A model generated the notes under the pieces. It was not told the origin of the DNA and made no database searches. It was given only the letters and a program-made list of their open reading frames with translations. From GWE2-42-39 sp034003625 (lineage in GTDB: Bacteria; Bacteroidota; Bacteroidia; Bacteroidales; Prolixibacteraceae): a stretch of DNA of 64,000 nt. The translations under genes and the position numbers were made by a program. How positions within the stretch are numbered: position 1 is the stretch's first letter; every line of letters begins with the position of its first letter. Positions 20,701-29,596 of the stretch are shown in pieces. Location: assembly GCA_034003625.1 (NCBI GenBank), contig JAVEYG010000015.1, positions 32,530 to 96,529 of the forward strand, read 5' to 3'.

Positions 20701-23700
20701 AACCGGCAGCCAGCTGTTCATCTTCCGGAGGTACAGCCAATTCAGCCAGTTGTTCCGTTTCGTTCCACCAGATTTTTTGCAGGCAGTTCCATTTTTTGCT
20801 GACTTGCACGATTTCTCCCGCAGGGAAATTTTCCTCGTGTTTGATTTCGCGGGAAAGCGGCATGGTCGCACGGATTGCCCCAAGGTCGAGCTGTTCCGGC
20901 TGCTTTTTTAAAACAGGGCCGACCTTGAATTTGGCATATTCCGGCCAGTGACCGTCATCCGGTTTGGAATGAACCCGGACGTCAAGTTGATTTTCATCGG
21001 TTTTATTTGCCGTGATTATCACCTCCGTTTCCTTTTTTTCGGTGACTGTCAGAGGTTGCAACAGGTAAAAATCCTTTATCTGAAGCGAGTCGCTCTTGAA
21101 ATGGTTTCTCCCGGCTTCCCAGGCCATTTGCAAATAGGAAACACCCACCAGGGTTGGCTGTCCCATTACCCGGTGTTCGTTCAGCAACCAGTTTTTATCA
21201 TCGAAAATACGGCTGTAAACAGCAGCGGCCGGTGTATCCAACAGGCAGCGGTCCAGAAAAATGCGTTCATACTTTTTGCCGTACCACCTCAAAACCGGTT
21301 CTTTTTCTGCCTTTTTAAGCTGAACCCAGCACCTTTTTTTCTCAAAAGGATAACCGGGTAGCGAAACCTTTGCAACGCCCGATGATGCGAAATAATCCTC
21401 CCACAGCACCGTCGCCCCTTTTACATAAGCTTCTGCCACTTTTTTGCCGAGGCTATTTGCCCCCCGTTTAATTTGCGAATTAATCTCCCTGCTGATTTCC
21501 CGGATTTCATTCTCGGTCAGTTCATCCGCAAGCAATTCTTTTTTGGAAGCGGAAACAGCTTTTGTATGTTGGAAGAAAATATTCTCATCCTTCGCAGAAA
21601 CCGGTCCCTGTTTAGTGATAAGGTCGAGTTTTTGCAGAAGTTCTTCTTCATTTTTAAAAAGAACAGCCAGCCGGTGCGTATTATGCCCCCTGCCGGTGGC
21701 CAGCGTATAGCAAAGATTTTCCAGAGAGATGCCCGGGTTTCTCTGGATATGTTCTTTAATGTTCTGAACGTATTCCACCAGACCTTCCTTGCTTCGCGAC
21801 GACAAAACAAACAGATGTGTTTCGTCCGATTTCCGCGTAGCTTCCCGGGTTGTCGGGGCTTCTTCCAAAACCACATGGCAATTGGTGCCGCTCAAACCGA
21901 AAGAGCTTACCCCGCAACGAAGCGGGCTGCCGTTGTTGTTCCAGCTTGCCAATTTTTTGTTGATGTAAGCCGCGCTGTCATCAAAATTGATGTTCCGGTT
22001 CGGCGTTTTAAAATGGACGAGCGGTGTGAGTTGTTTGTGTTTCAAACTGAAAATGGCCTTCAGAACCCCGGCGAGACCGGCAACAGTATCCAGGTGGCCG
22101 ATGTTGGCTTTGACTGCCCCAACAGCGCAGAACCTTTTTTCAGGAGTATATCTTTTGAATGCTTTGGTGATACCGTCGATTTCAATAGGATCGCCTAATT
22201 TGGTCGCCGTTCCGTGCGTTTCGATGAAAGTGACCGTGCGCGGATTGATGCCGGCATCCTGCCAGGAAGCATCGATAACATCAGCCTGGGCATCGGCATT
22301 AGGCGCTGTGATGCCATTAGAGTTGCCGTCCTGGTTCATGGCGCTTCCCTTAATGACAGCATAAATATTGTCGCTATCTTGCACAGCTTTTTCCAGCGGT
22401 TTGATCAGCAGGGCAATGACGCCCTCGCCGCCACCTGTTCCATTGGCAGAGTCATCGAAACTATGTGCACGGGCGTCTTCCGAGTCAATTTCCATACGTG
22501 CACCGGAGTCGAAAGGAAGCAGGTGCAGTTTGGTTCCGCCGACGATTGCTGCATCGATTTTTCCTTCGCGGATGGACTGGCACGCCAGGTGCAAAGCCAC
22601 CAACGAGGAGGAGCAAGCGGTGTCTATCAGCAGTGCCGGCCCTTTCAGATTAAAATGATACGACAACCGGCTGGCCAGGATCGAAGGTGTTTGAGCCGCA
22701 AACAGCAGGTTGGGATCCGGGTTTTCACTGGCTTCGACAAATTTTGAATATTCCCCCAGATTGTCGCTGGCGCCAATAAAAACACCGGTGCGGCTTCCCC
22801 AGAGTTTCGTACCGCCATAGCCCGCATCTTCCATCGCGTGGTAAGCGGTCTCCATAAACAGCCGTTGTCCCGGATCAATAACGGAAGCTTCCGACGGTGA
22901 TAATTTGAAGAAACCGTAATCGAACTTATCGACTTCCGGCAGATAGCAATATTCCCTGAACCTCAGCCTTTCCGGGTCAAAATCGTGAAGCGCCGCAAGA
23001 TTCTGAATATCCGGAATTCTTTCAGCAGGCATAGGTCTGATAAAGTCGGTTCCATTGCACAATTCTTTCCAAAAGTCTTCGGGCGTTTCGCAGGCTCCGA
23101 TCCGGGAAGCTATCCCGACAATAGCAATGTCGTGTAATTTTTCCGCTTCGCGTTGATTTTGTTTTGAATGTGTTTCCGCTTCGGCATCTGTTTTTTGAGC
23201 AATGCAGGCCGCCTGTTCTGCTATTTTACTTTTTGAAAAGAGGTCGGTGATTTCCAGCGCTCCGGGGTACCGTTCATTGATTTTCCCGTGGAGTTTCACC
23301 AGAAGTATGGAGTTACCGCCGATGTCAAAAAAATTATCGTAAATACTGATATTTTCTACCGCTAAAACTTCCTGCCACAGCTCGAGCAGGCTTGCTTCAA
23401 TTTTGGTTTCCGGGGTTTGAAACACCGCTCCTGTCGCTATATTTTGAATGGCGGGTGGAAGCGCTTTTTTATCCAGTTTTCCGTTGGTTGTCAGTGGAAT
23501 TTTTTCCAGTTGGATGAAGAAAGACGGAACCATGTAAGCCGGTAACGAGGAGGAAAGAAAACTTTTCAATTCATTGATTTTCACTTCTTCCTTTGCAACC
23601 AGATAGGCAGCCAGTTCTTTGGTGCCTTCTTTATCGACGGCGATCACCACTGTGTCGGAGACGGCAGGGTGTTGCCGAAGCTGCATTTCAATCTCTGCTG

Positions 23701-26700
23701 TTTCCACGCGGAAACCTCGTATTTGCACTTGGTTGTCGCTGCGGTCGAGGTATTCCATTGTCCCGTCGAAAAGCCACCGGCCCACATCGCCGCTTTTGTA
23801 CATCTTTTCGTTGTTTTCGAACGGATTGTCGATAAACCGTTCTGCCGTCAGTTCCGGCCGGTTCAGATAGCCTTTGCCTAAGCCCGTACCGGCCACATAA
23901 ATTTCGCCATAAACTCCGGCAGGCGCCGGTTGCAGCGCTTCATCCAAAATATACACCCTTGTTTCCGGGAGTGGGACGCCGATGTTGCTGCTGCCGTCGT
24001 TATTTAAAATTTCTTCGTCTGTCAGACGGTGATAGGTAACGTGGATGGTTGTTTCCGTGATGCCGTACATGTTGATCAGCCGTACTTTTTCTGCCGGATA
24101 GGTATTGATCCATTTCACCAGCTTTGAAGGATCCAGCTTATCACCCCCAAAAATGACATAACGAAGATCCAGGGTTTTTCCCGGAATCCTGAGTACTGTG
24201 TCGATAAATTTGTAAAAAGCACCCGGTGTCTGGTTTAGCACGGTAACCCGGTGCCGGTTCACCAGCCTGACAAAAGCGGAAATGTCGCGGACATCATTCC
24301 TGTCCGGAACTATCAGTTTTCCACCAAATAACAAGGCGCCGTACATTTCCCAAACCGAAAAATCGAAACAATAGGAATGCGCCATAATCCAGATGTCGGA
24401 AGGTCCGAAATCGAAGTGCGATCGGTCATTCACAAACAGGCGCACTAAATTGCGGTGGCTAATCGGACAACCTTTGGGTTTTCCGGTGGAGCCGGAAGTA
24501 AAAATCACATAAGCGGTGGTGTCAGGCCCGGAATAGCGGCTAACCGGCAGGTTGTCTGTTGCGGCATCATCTGTCGTTTGTTCAATATTATAAATACGGC
24601 ACGCAGGGAAATCCCGGCAAATGGTCTGAAGCCTGTCATATTCTTTATTCTCTGCGAGGATCAGGTTCATTTTGCTTTCCGAAAGAATATGCCCGATCCG
24701 TTCATCGGGATATTCGGGGTCGATGGGAACATAAGCCCCACCCGCTTTCAGTATGGCCAGTAAAACAACCGGTATGTTTTCCGAAGGTGAAACCAGTACG
24801 CCAACCGGTTCGCCGGGTTCAACCGGATAGTGACTGAGAATGGCGCCCGCCATCTTTTCAGCCCGGGCATTCAATTCTGCATAAGTCAGGCTTCTTCCAT
24901 TATAAACCACGGCAACGTTCGAAGGATATTTTGCTGCGGTTTCTTCAAACAGGTCGATAATGGTTTTTTCTTCCGGATAGGAGGTTTTGGTATCGTTGTA
25001 TTTCACCAACAGGTTTTCTTTTTCACTATCGCTTAAAATGTTGACAGAGCGGACGCTTTGAGTAGGATTGGCGATCGCCTCCTGCAATAAAACCAGCAGA
25101 TGGGAAGCCATTTGTTCGATCCGTTCTTTCCTGAACAGGCGTGTGTTGTATTCAATCAGCAAATCCAGGTTTTCACCGCTGTCGTTAAAGTTGAAGGTCA
25201 GGTCGAATTTACTGATGCTCATCGGTATCCGCAGAGGTTCCACCCGGCTGAATGTTTCACGAAAAGTTAAATCGGTATTTTGCAGGACAATCATCACATC
25301 AAAAAGCGGAGAGCGGCTGGTGTCGCGCGGGAGTTTCAGTTCTTCCACCAGTTTGTCGAATGGGTACATCTGATGGGAGTAAGCATCGGTTGCCGTTTCT
25401 TTGACCTGTTCCAGGAATCCGGCAAATGATTTTTTCGGATTGATGTGGTCGCGCAGGGCCAGCGTGTTGACGTAATAACCTACCTGATCCTCCAGATCGG
25501 GATGGTTTCTCCCTGCGACCGGTGTGCCAATTACGATTTCTTCTTTCGCGGTATAGCGATAGAGCAAAACTTTCAGAGCGGCGGTCAGGGTCATAAACAA
25601 ACTGCTCCGTTTTTCGGAACTAAAAACATCGAGCTTCTTTTTTATCTCCGGAGGAAAAGTAAACCAGTTTGAATCGCCTTCATAGGTTTTGACCGGCGGC
25701 CGGGCAAAATCACACGGCAGATCCAATGGCGTGATTTCACCGTCCAGCTTTTGCAGCCAGTAGTTTCGGTCGTCCGTGCTATTCGTGCCGGCAACTTTTT
25801 CGTTCAGCCAGGAAGCGTAATCTTTGTAATGTATGGCAAGCCTGCCGGGCAAGACCGGTTCCCGGTTCAAATGTTTCTTGTATCCGCCAAACAACTCATC
25901 CACCATTATATTGACCGACCAGCCATCGCACACAATGTGGTGGATATTGATGAACAGGATCTGTTTTCGGGCAGCAGTGCGAATGACAGCCAACCGAATC
26001 AACGGAGACTCATCCAGGTTGAAAGGGCGGTGGGCTTCTTCAACTACAAAATCAAAGGCCATTGCATCCGGATCATTCTCCTTTGAAAAGTCAACAATCT
26101 GCACCGGAATATGTTGTGCAGCTATAACTTTTTGATACGGAGTACCGTCGATTTCGATAAAAGCCGTTCGCAACGACTCGTGCCGTTGGATCATATCGTC
26201 AAAAGAAGATTGAAGGGCTTCGATATCCAGCTCGTCATAAATGGTAACTGCCAGCGGAATATTGTAAGTTGATTGCGACTTTTCGATTTTATTAAGCACC
26301 CACAGGCGTTTTTGCGCATGCGAAAGTTCATAATATTCAGCTTCGGGCACGAGTGGGATAACACCGAGCGTTTCTTTCTTTTTGTTTCGAATGATTTTTT
26401 CGAGGGCAAGAATGTCGGAAGCCGCAAAAAACTCCTTCAGGCTAAGTTTTACCGACAGCTCTTTCTGAATAGCCGAAACCGCGCGGATGGCTTTCAAACT
26501 GTGCCCTCCCATGCTGAAAAAACCGGCGTTCACCGGAACCAGTTTCCTATCGAGAATTTCGCCAAAAATCTTCGCCAGTGCTTTTTGGGTTTGGCCGGAA
26601 GCGGCAACCCCGCCCGGCGATTCTTCCGTCCGGTTTTCCGGTTTTGGCAACGCTTTGGTATCGACTTTCCCGTTCTGGTTGAGGGGCAACTCTTTCATTC

Positions 26701-29596
26701 GGACAAAATAATCAGGGAGCATGTACTCAGGGAGCAACCGGCTGAGATGTTCTTTGATCTCATCTGGTCCGGTTTCGCTTTCGGCTGTAAAATAAAGTGC
26801 CAGTTGTTTCCCGTCTTGTTCCTGAATAACAATCACTTTTGCCTGCGAAACACCGGAACATGTTTCCGCCGTATTTTCAATCTCCCCGGTTTCAATCCGG
26901 AACCCTCTGATTTTTAGCTGGTCGTCATTTCTGCCCAGAAAATGAATGTTTCCTTCTTCATCCCACTGCGCCAAATCTCCCGTACGATATAGTTTTTCAC
27001 CCGGCACAAACGGATTTTCGATAAAACTTTTCCGGTTCAAATCCGGGCGGTTCACATAGCCGCGTGAAACACCTACGCCTCCTGTACAAAGTTCGCCGGG
27101 CACCCCGATCGGGCAAAGGTTGTCCTGCCCGTCCAGGATGTAAACTGTTGTGTTGGCTACAGGATTGCCTATAGGAATATCCTCCTGAAATTCCCTGTTA
27201 ATCCGGAAAGTTGTAGTGAAAGTCGTGTTTTCGGTTGGGCCGTATACATTGCTAAAAACGACCTCCGGATAATTTGAAACAAAAAGATTGGAAATGTGCG
27301 GAGGCATTTTGTCCCCTCCTGAAAGGACCTCTTTTATCCCTTCGAAAAGTTTTAGCTGATGCTGCAAATCCGCTTCGAGGGCGCGGCTGAAAAAGCCGGT
27401 TGAAAACAATACTTTATTGATTCGGTAGGTGGAAAAGTAATTTTTCAGTTTTTCAGGATCAAGGTAGTCTTCCGTGTTTTCGAGGAAAAGTGTCCCGCCG
27501 TTCAGCAGGGACCCCCAAATGTCCATCGTGGTTGCATCGAAGGAAACGGACGACGTAGAGAAAATCCGGTCTGTTTCACTGAAATGCGTATAGTTGGTGT
27601 TGCGCACCAGGCGAACGACGGATTTATCTTCAATCATGCTGCCTTTCGGTTTGCCTGTTGAACCGGAAGTATAAAGAATATAAGCCAAACCTGAAGATTT
27701 TTTCTCATGCTGCACAGGCTGAAAATCCGCTGCCTTGCCGAACAGTTTTTGGTTAACGGAAATGGTGTGGGCAACGTCAAATTGAGTTTCACGGTGATCG
27801 TCGGTCAGCAGAATTCTGACCCGGGCGTCTTCAAAAATCGTTCTGATCCGCTCATCCGGGAATTTGGAATCGAGCGGCAGGTATGCGCCTCCTGCTTTAA
27901 GCACGGCCAAAATCGAGATAATAAGTTCATGCGAACGCTCCATCAAAACGGCGACCGGTTCTTCAGGTTGTAAACCCCTTTCCTGCAGGATTCCGGCCAG
28001 AACATTGGCTTTTTTGTTTAGTTCGGTATAACTGAGCGGCTTCCCCTGGTAAACGACAGCCGGCTTTTCCGGATATTTTTGTGTAATTTCTTCAAACAAA
28101 GCGGCAATGGTTTTGTCGTTCGGGAATTCACGCTGTGTGTCGTTAAACTCAGTCAGAATCTGTTGCTTTTCCTTTTCAGTAATGATTTCAATCCTGCCGG
28201 TTTTTTTATCCGGTTCATTCAAAATATTCTGAAGCAGTTGCAGGAAATGTTTTCCCAATCGTTCTATGCGCCCGACGCTGTAGAGGTCGGGATTGTAAAT
28301 CAATCCCAGTTTTATTCCCGAATCAGATTCTTCAAAATTAAAATGAAGGTCCATTTTACTGAAGGTGATTTCGGGTTTAATGGCCGTGGTTTTGACGCCC
28401 CCGAACGGGAAGAAACCGTCATCTGAATCCTGCAGCGAAACCATAATTTCGAACAATGGGTTCCGGCTGGTATCGCGTTCCAGGTTTAAATCCTCAACCA
28501 GCAGATCGAAGGGATAAATCTGGTGATCATACGCTTCGATACAATTGTGCTTCACCTGTGTCAGAAAATCACGGAACGATATCGCAGGGGCCACTTCATT
28601 CCGCAGTGAAATGGTGTTGACATAAAAACCGACCTGGTCTTCCAAATTTTTTTGCTCCCTTCCCGAAACGGGCGAACCGATCGTCAGGCGGCTTTTCCCG
28701 GTATATTTATTCAGCAAAATATTCACCGCAGAAACAAGAAACATAAACAGGCTGGTATTATTTTGGCTGATCAATTTACTGATCCGGTCATGGAGCGATC
28801 CTTCAATTTCTATTTCGTGCAGCCTGCCGTTAAAGGTTTTATATGAAGGCCGTTTTCTGTCGGGCGGCAATTCTGAAATATCCTGTTCTCCTCCGAGTTT
28901 TTCGATCCAATAGTTTTTATATTTTTCAGCTTTTGCGCTGTTCAGGAGTTGTTCGTGCCGGCGCACAAAGTCTTTATACTGAAATTTCAGCGCAGGCAAC
29001 GGATTGGGTTGTCCTTTGCAAAAGGCGTTGTAAAGTCGGGTCAGTTCCGAAATCAGCACCCCGATCGACCATCCGTCGCTGATGATGTGGTGCATGTTGA
29101 ACAGCAACAGGTACTTTTCTTCCTGTAACTTCAGAAGCCGGCTGGTTAAAAGGGGTGCAACGGAAAGGTCGAAACAACGATTGGTTTCTTCCTGCGTTAA
29201 GGTTGAAACTTTTTGTTGCTGTTCCGGATCATTGCTCAGGTTTGTTACCGGCAGACTGAAATCGATGCGGTCAAATATTTTCTGATATGGCGCCCCATCG
29301 GTTTCGACAAAGCTGGTCCGCAGTATTTCGTGGCGCCGGATAATTTCCCGGAAAGCTTTTTCCAGCGCCTCCACGTTTAGTTTTCCTTCAAAAACCAGGG
29401 AGGCCGGTAAATTGTAGGCCGGTGAGCGATCCATCTTGTCGATAAACCAAAGCCGCCGCTGTGCGTATGAAGCCGGCGCCACACTGTATTTCGATTTGTT
29501 GCCCGACAAAACGCCCGTCTGCCTCAATTCTTCGAGGGCAGACAGATCGCCGGCCAACGCTCTTTGTTTTAACTCCTTGATTTTATTCGTCTTCAT
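11795..29596 (-). CDS. Hybrid NRPS-PKS-NRPS with terminal thioesterase
   Basis: 5933 residues. Order (rough residues): C (15-450, HHIISDG)-A (470-960)-T (~1030, GGHSL); C (1090-1520, HHIVCDG)-A (1545-2030)-T (~2094, GGNSI); KS (2150-2580, active Cys in DTACSSS, His in HGTATKLGD and NIGHLD); an AT-less linker ending LPGYPFEKKRCW; DH (2790-3050, NEHRVMG); KR (3250-3440, GGTGGIG and DYTAANNF); ACP (~3566, GGDSI); C (HHIVIDA)-A-T (~4597); C (HHIILDE)-A-T (~5655); TE (GHSAGG, ~5778). Stachelhaus-style codes I extracted: DAMLLGVTFK (aliphatic), DFWNIGMIHK (Thr), DLFNNALTYK (Gly), DVQTISQVVK (Pro-like, weak). Start: ATG 29596, not the longer frame from 29683, because it overlaps the upstream NRPS stop by 14 bp and begins the usual docking helix. 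No E or AT domain is present, so malonyl loading must be in trans. Confidence 0.95.
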   Translation of the reverse strand: MKTNKIKELKQRALAGDLSALEELRQTGVLSGNKSKYSVAPASYAQRRLWFIDKMDRSPAYNLPASLVFEGKLNVEALEKAFREIIRRHEILRTSFVETDGAPYQKIFDRIDFSLPVTNLSNDPEQQQKVSTLTQEETNRCFDLSVAPLLTSRLLKLQEEKYLLLFNMHHIISDGWSIGVLISELTRLYNAFCKGQPNPLPALKFQYKDFVRRHEQLLNSAKAEKYKNYWIEKLGGEQDISELPPDRKRPSYKTFNGRLHEIEIEGSLHDRISKLISQNNTSLFMFLVSAVNILLNKYTGKSRLTIGSPVSGREQKNLEDQVGFYVNTISLRNEVAPAISFRDFLTQVKHNCIEAYDHQIYPFDLLVEDLNLERDTSRNPLFEIMVSLQDSDDGFFPFGGVKTTAIKPEITFSKMDLHFNFEESDSGIKLGLIYNPDLYSVGRIERLGKHFLQLLQNILNEPDKKTGRIEIITEKEKQQILTEFNDTQREFPNDKTIAALFEEITQKYPEKPAVVYQGKPLSYTELNKKANVLAGILQERGLQPEEPVAVLMERSHELIISILAVLKAGGAYLPLDSKFPDERIRTIFEDARVRILLTDDHRETQFDVAHTISVNQKLFGKAADFQPVQHEKKSSGLAYILYTSGSTGKPKGSMIEDKSVVRLVRNTNYTHFSETDRIFSTSSVSFDATTMDIWGSLLNGGTLFLENTEDYLDPEKLKNYFSTYRINKVLFSTGFFSRALEADLQHQLKLFEGIKEVLSGGDKMPPHISNLFVSNYPEVVFSNVYGPTENTTFTTTFRINREFQEDIPIGNPVANTTVYILDGQDNLCPIGVPGELCTGGVGVSRGYVNRPDLNRKSFIENPFVPGEKLYRTGDLAQWDEEGNIHFLGRNDDQLKIRGFRIETGEIENTAETCSGVSQAKVIVIQEQDGKQLALYFTAESETGPDEIKEHLSRLLPEYMLPDYFVRMKELPLNQNGKVDTKALPKPENRTEESPGGVAASGQTQKALAKIFGEILDRKLVPVNAGFFSMGGHSLKAIRAVSAIQKELSVKLSLKEFFAASDILALEKIIRNKKKETLGVIPLVPEAEYYELSHAQKRLWVLNKIEKSQSTYNIPLAVTIYDELDIEALQSSFDDMIQRHESLRTAFIEIDGTPYQKVIAAQHIPVQIVDFSKENDPDAMAFDFVVEEAHRPFNLDESPLIRLAVIRTAARKQILFINIHHIVCDGWSVNIMVDELFGGYKKHLNREPVLPGRLAIHYKDYASWLNEKVAGTNSTDDRNYWLQKLDGEITPLDLPCDFARPPVKTYEGDSNWFTFPPEIKKKLDVFSSEKRSSLFMTLTAALKVLLYRYTAKEEIVIGTPVAGRNHPDLEDQVGYYVNTLALRDHINPKKSFAGFLEQVKETATDAYSHQMYPFDKLVEELKLPRDTSRSPLFDVMIVLQNTDLTFRETFSRVEPLRIPMSISKFDLTFNFNDSGENLDLLIEYNTRLFRKERIEQMASHLLVLLQEAIANPTQSVRSVNILSDSEKENLLVKYNDTKTSYPEEKTIIDLFEETAAKYPSNVAVVYNGRSLTYAELNARAEKMAGAILSHYPVEPGEPVGVLVSPSENIPVVLLAILKAGGAYVPIDPEYPDERIGHILSESKMNLILAENKEYDRLQTICRDFPACRIYNIEQTTDDAATDNLPVSRYSGPDTTAYVIFTSGSTGKPKGCPISHRNLVRLFVNDRSHFDFGPSDIWIMAHSYCFDFSVWEMYGALLFGGKLIVPDRNDVRDISAFVRLVNRHRVTVLNQTPGAFYKFIDTVLRIPGKTLDLRYVIFGGDKLDPSKLVKWINTYPAEKVRLINMYGITETTIHVTYHRLTDEEILNNDGSSNIGVPLPETRVYILDEALQPAPAGVYGEIYVAGTGLGKGYLNRPELTAERFIDNPFENNEKMYKSGDVGRWLFDGTMEYLDRSDNQVQIRGFRVETAEIEMQLRQHPAVSDTVVIAVDKEGTKELAAYLVAKEEVKINELKSFLSSSLPAYMVPSFFIQLEKIPLTTNGKLDKKALPPAIQNIATGAVFQTPETKIEASLLELWQEVLAVENISIYDNFFDIGGNSILLVKLHGKINERYPGALEITDLFSKSKIAEQAACIAQKTDAEAETHSKQNQREAEKLHDIAIVGIASRIGACETPEDFWKELCNGTDFIRPMPAERIPDIQNLAALHDFDPERLRFREYCYLPEVDKFDYGFFKLSPSEASVIDPGQRLFMETAYHAMEDAGYGGTKLWGSRTGVFIGASDNLGEYSKFVEASENPDPNLLFAAQTPSILASRLSYHFNLKGPALLIDTACSSSLVALHLACQSIREGKIDAAIVGGTKLHLLPFDSGARMEIDSEDARAHSFDDSANGTGGGEGVIALLIKPLEKAVQDSDNIYAVIKGSAMNQDGNSNGITAPNADAQADVIDASWQDAGINPRTVTFIETHGTATKLGDPIEIDGITKAFKRYTPEKRFCAVGAVKANIGHLDTVAGLAGVLKAIFSLKHKQLTPLVHFKTPNRNINFDDSAAYINKKLASWNNNGSPLRCGVSSFGLSGTNCHVVLEEAPTTREATRKSDETHLFVLSSRSKEGLVEYVQNIKEHIQRNPGISLENLCYTLATGRGHNTHRLAVLFKNEEELLQKLDLITKQGPVSAKDENIFFQHTKAVSASKKELLADELTENEIREISREINSQIKRGANSLGKKVAEAYVKGATVLWEDYFASSGVAKVSLPGYPFEKKRCWVQLKKAEKEPVLRWYGKKYERIFLDRCLLDTPAAAVYSRIFDDKNWLLNEHRVMGQPTLVGVSYLQMAWEAGRNHFKSDSLQIKDFYLLQPLTVTEKKETEVIITANKTDENQLDVRVHSKPDDGHWPEYAKFKVGPVLKKQPEQLDLGAIRATMPLSREIKHEENFPAGEIVQVSKKWNCLQKIWWNETEQLAELAVPPEDEQLAAGFYLYPPLADAALSFALDEPGFLPWSFGMVQLRKKAGNKLFSYVKIQNSTPETRSFDVVFTDESGEAVATFKNFTLKKAAQSKKIFHELVWKTWPLQKPGPETKGFPVVLFNHGSAPETVGAFRSAGATTLEISQDNFAEIFLNGFPEELIFLLPETTDEVTLEDRLSASLYSVFNLAKYISGHLASKTDLLLVGKNVHEVSGNEKYLNSLYNSVAGLGQVIGQENPNVRCRFLDVDEHTSVSEILDEVRVGFDESWYYRAIRNGERFIREIKLIHLNGQQPKTLRDGLYVITGGTGGIGLEMAEFLATSAKVKLALLNRSAFPPREHWNRLLQERTDEKLCRKIEKIQSIEDKGAEVSFHKADVADFNALKQTIENIKSLGAIRGVIHAAGVPGEGLIHKKDLGVFREVIRPKIHGTINLCRLLPDEKPDFFLMTSALTAILPTSGQSDYTAANNFLDAVCHELKRSGMNVLSINLTAWKETGMAFEHRVADDGVFKSIAPREAVDAIGKILLSGKTSVILGETDLSRLDLSAGLPFFFENEIITPSAKIQQNIIETEGKIALSGRENGNYSDYEKIIAEIWGNVLGYTELNINDNYYDLGGDSIHAIKISSLLEKQRLQVSIGDLFNYLTIAELAAFLEGKTAKAPKTEITAIVPAKKSDWYPVSAAQRRLFILDQLTTDKLSYHIPEIWNIKGNLRVDALIQAFRRLAERHEILRTSFDLVDDMPVQIVHEQVELNIPVLKMTEKEARNYIRSFIQPFDLGKAPLFRSAIIELSPDQHLVLFDAHHIVIDAFSMEILKKELFGFYDGKTPEPLRIQYKDYAIWQNSALKKEEISRQKEWWMEQFREEVPVINLPLDFPRSAGQSAEAGVVSFALDETLTAGIKKMSSGEGLSTFMILLAVYQMVMHKYTQQEDLVIGVTTTGRGDDDLSGLLGMFVNNLPVRVFPKENKRINDFLSEVRETAAQAFANQDYPFDELVENLNLKRDLNRSPLLDIVFSYMNFELSEVRGGDLQLSDYKAETILSSEYDLMLYGLEAQDKIFITVKYKKSLFKKESIERFAGHFIKTAEFITKNNRSARIGDLDFLLPAEKKLFHTFNQQYEEVNKGVSVFDLLQNSFTASREKTALLYKGKSMSYAELDEKSNRLANFLRKTCSAKFGDRIGIILDRDESMIVAMLGVLKSGAAYVGIDPAYPQQRIDYILNDSRAKALITTKELQPKTTGTEFRIVDIHDPALQKFSAQHPSVINTPDDPAYVIYTSGSTGQPKGVVITHKNLSVFLQWCRIEFKTTPFELVYAATSYCFDLSVFEIFYSLVAGKTIRVLKSALEIPDWLANDEKVLINTVPSLLAAIKDDLNPDDFSHLTAINLAGEQIPLALVEAIDCDRIEVRNLYGPSEDTTYSTVYRFSNKNKKVLIGKPVSNTQVYITDPKLKLVPPGHSGEICITGDGLAKGYLFKEELTNEKFVPSPFGKGKLYRTGDLGRWTETGDLEYLGRIDRQVKIRGFRIELGEIETNIRRYPGVENAVVIASEKDETRNIAAYLVTAPETDVNDLKEYLGKIMPAYMVPQYFVQIDSIPLTPNGKVDVKALPGPETTGGSMAEAEIEILDATEEKLAAIWKQTLGLERLSKYDSFFDLGGHSLKALRLISQINREMKQDFALTVIFEHPSVARFATFMKNAESGSRQSLSPLPRAAYYDVSHAQRRMWTFNRVEKNPVAYNIPVVFSVKSGIKVEALEKAFKALIRKYESLRTCFIEIDGEPKQVILDETGFAITISEITGKKDFAEESDGIIQNAITRPFDLSQAPLMRVDLIKNQNGTEYLLVINVHHIILDEWSIDILAKRLGIFYDHFAGIKIAKDERIFAPAAVQYKEFAHWQNVQIEQAVEHKNYWLGQFNDPVPVLDLPADFPRPKVKTFEGKTEAFALPASLSEGLRKLSAGNHSTMFITSLALFHVLFSKYAKQNDLVIGTPVANRDHPDIQDQIGFFLNTLALRNKCDQQESFKSFLKKVRENVLAAFSHQLYPFDMLVDDLQLNRDLSRSPLFDVMLIAQTPAGESVKVSSGLQMEPAEYDYPLSKFDLSISYYDDGNCLKYFFEYNTSLYRLERIRRMFDHFAVLVEGILSNEEKPISQLTIASSEEKTALMDLSKGIERKLLNRSVVSLIEKQAAQNADRTAIVFKRRKLNYAELNAKANRLAHMMIERGICPEDFIGVLSDRSEWSVISLLAILKAGAVYVPVDPNYPQNRIEYILKDSRCKLLITSKKLKGTIPFSPERLLETETLEEMLGQYASEDPNIDISVAPNANAYVIYTSGSTGMPKGVLGTHQCLLNLVEWQSETIEGQLKTLQFAPHSFDVSVQEMLFSMATAGALYLIENETRYKMSLIAEIIERESIEILTMPYSALNVFLSGLENPGQLRSLKHLITSGEQPFMNENLVRLLKKFPHLRFHNQYGPSETHVVTSFIFSGKDKNQPVKIPAGRPINNTQIFLLDAKMEPVPVGLPGDLYIGGFNVANGYLNKPDLTRERFIDNPFGNGKLYKSGDLARWNFNGELEFLGRDDGQVKVRGFRIELGEIESCLQKHPDIKEAAVKLVGEDENKEIAAYFTTSGEADSAILKNYLAGQLPAYMIPAYFVKLEQFPRTPSGKADLRSLPEPGSQDHAGHFDYAEPEGETEKAIAEVWQEILGRGKIGATDNFFETGGNSIKAIQLMSKVQKRLGKKTYLNLVFEQPTIRQMAHVIRETDERLKNLETDYILFNPKQKKKIFFMPPGIGYSFAYMEYAKYFDRFAICGLNFIESATPAKSMADILIDMQKDGAFYLFGHSAGGNMAFDVALELQQRGKPVGGIVLLDSYRQLEVIEWSENEYLNDAVLYIEQNHAEFLDEEIKDAALQKIVAYRRYLNARAETGFLNCPVVQIEADDEITDFGRKISRSAWSELCPTYETFEGFGGHMDMLKQPNIEKNARLTNRIIRRLMK

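Noticed and set aside
19800..23200. Acyltransferase domain in the PKS module
   Set aside because: I looked for GHSxG and the AT substrate motif between KS and DH and found only the post-AT-type linker. The module is AT-less.
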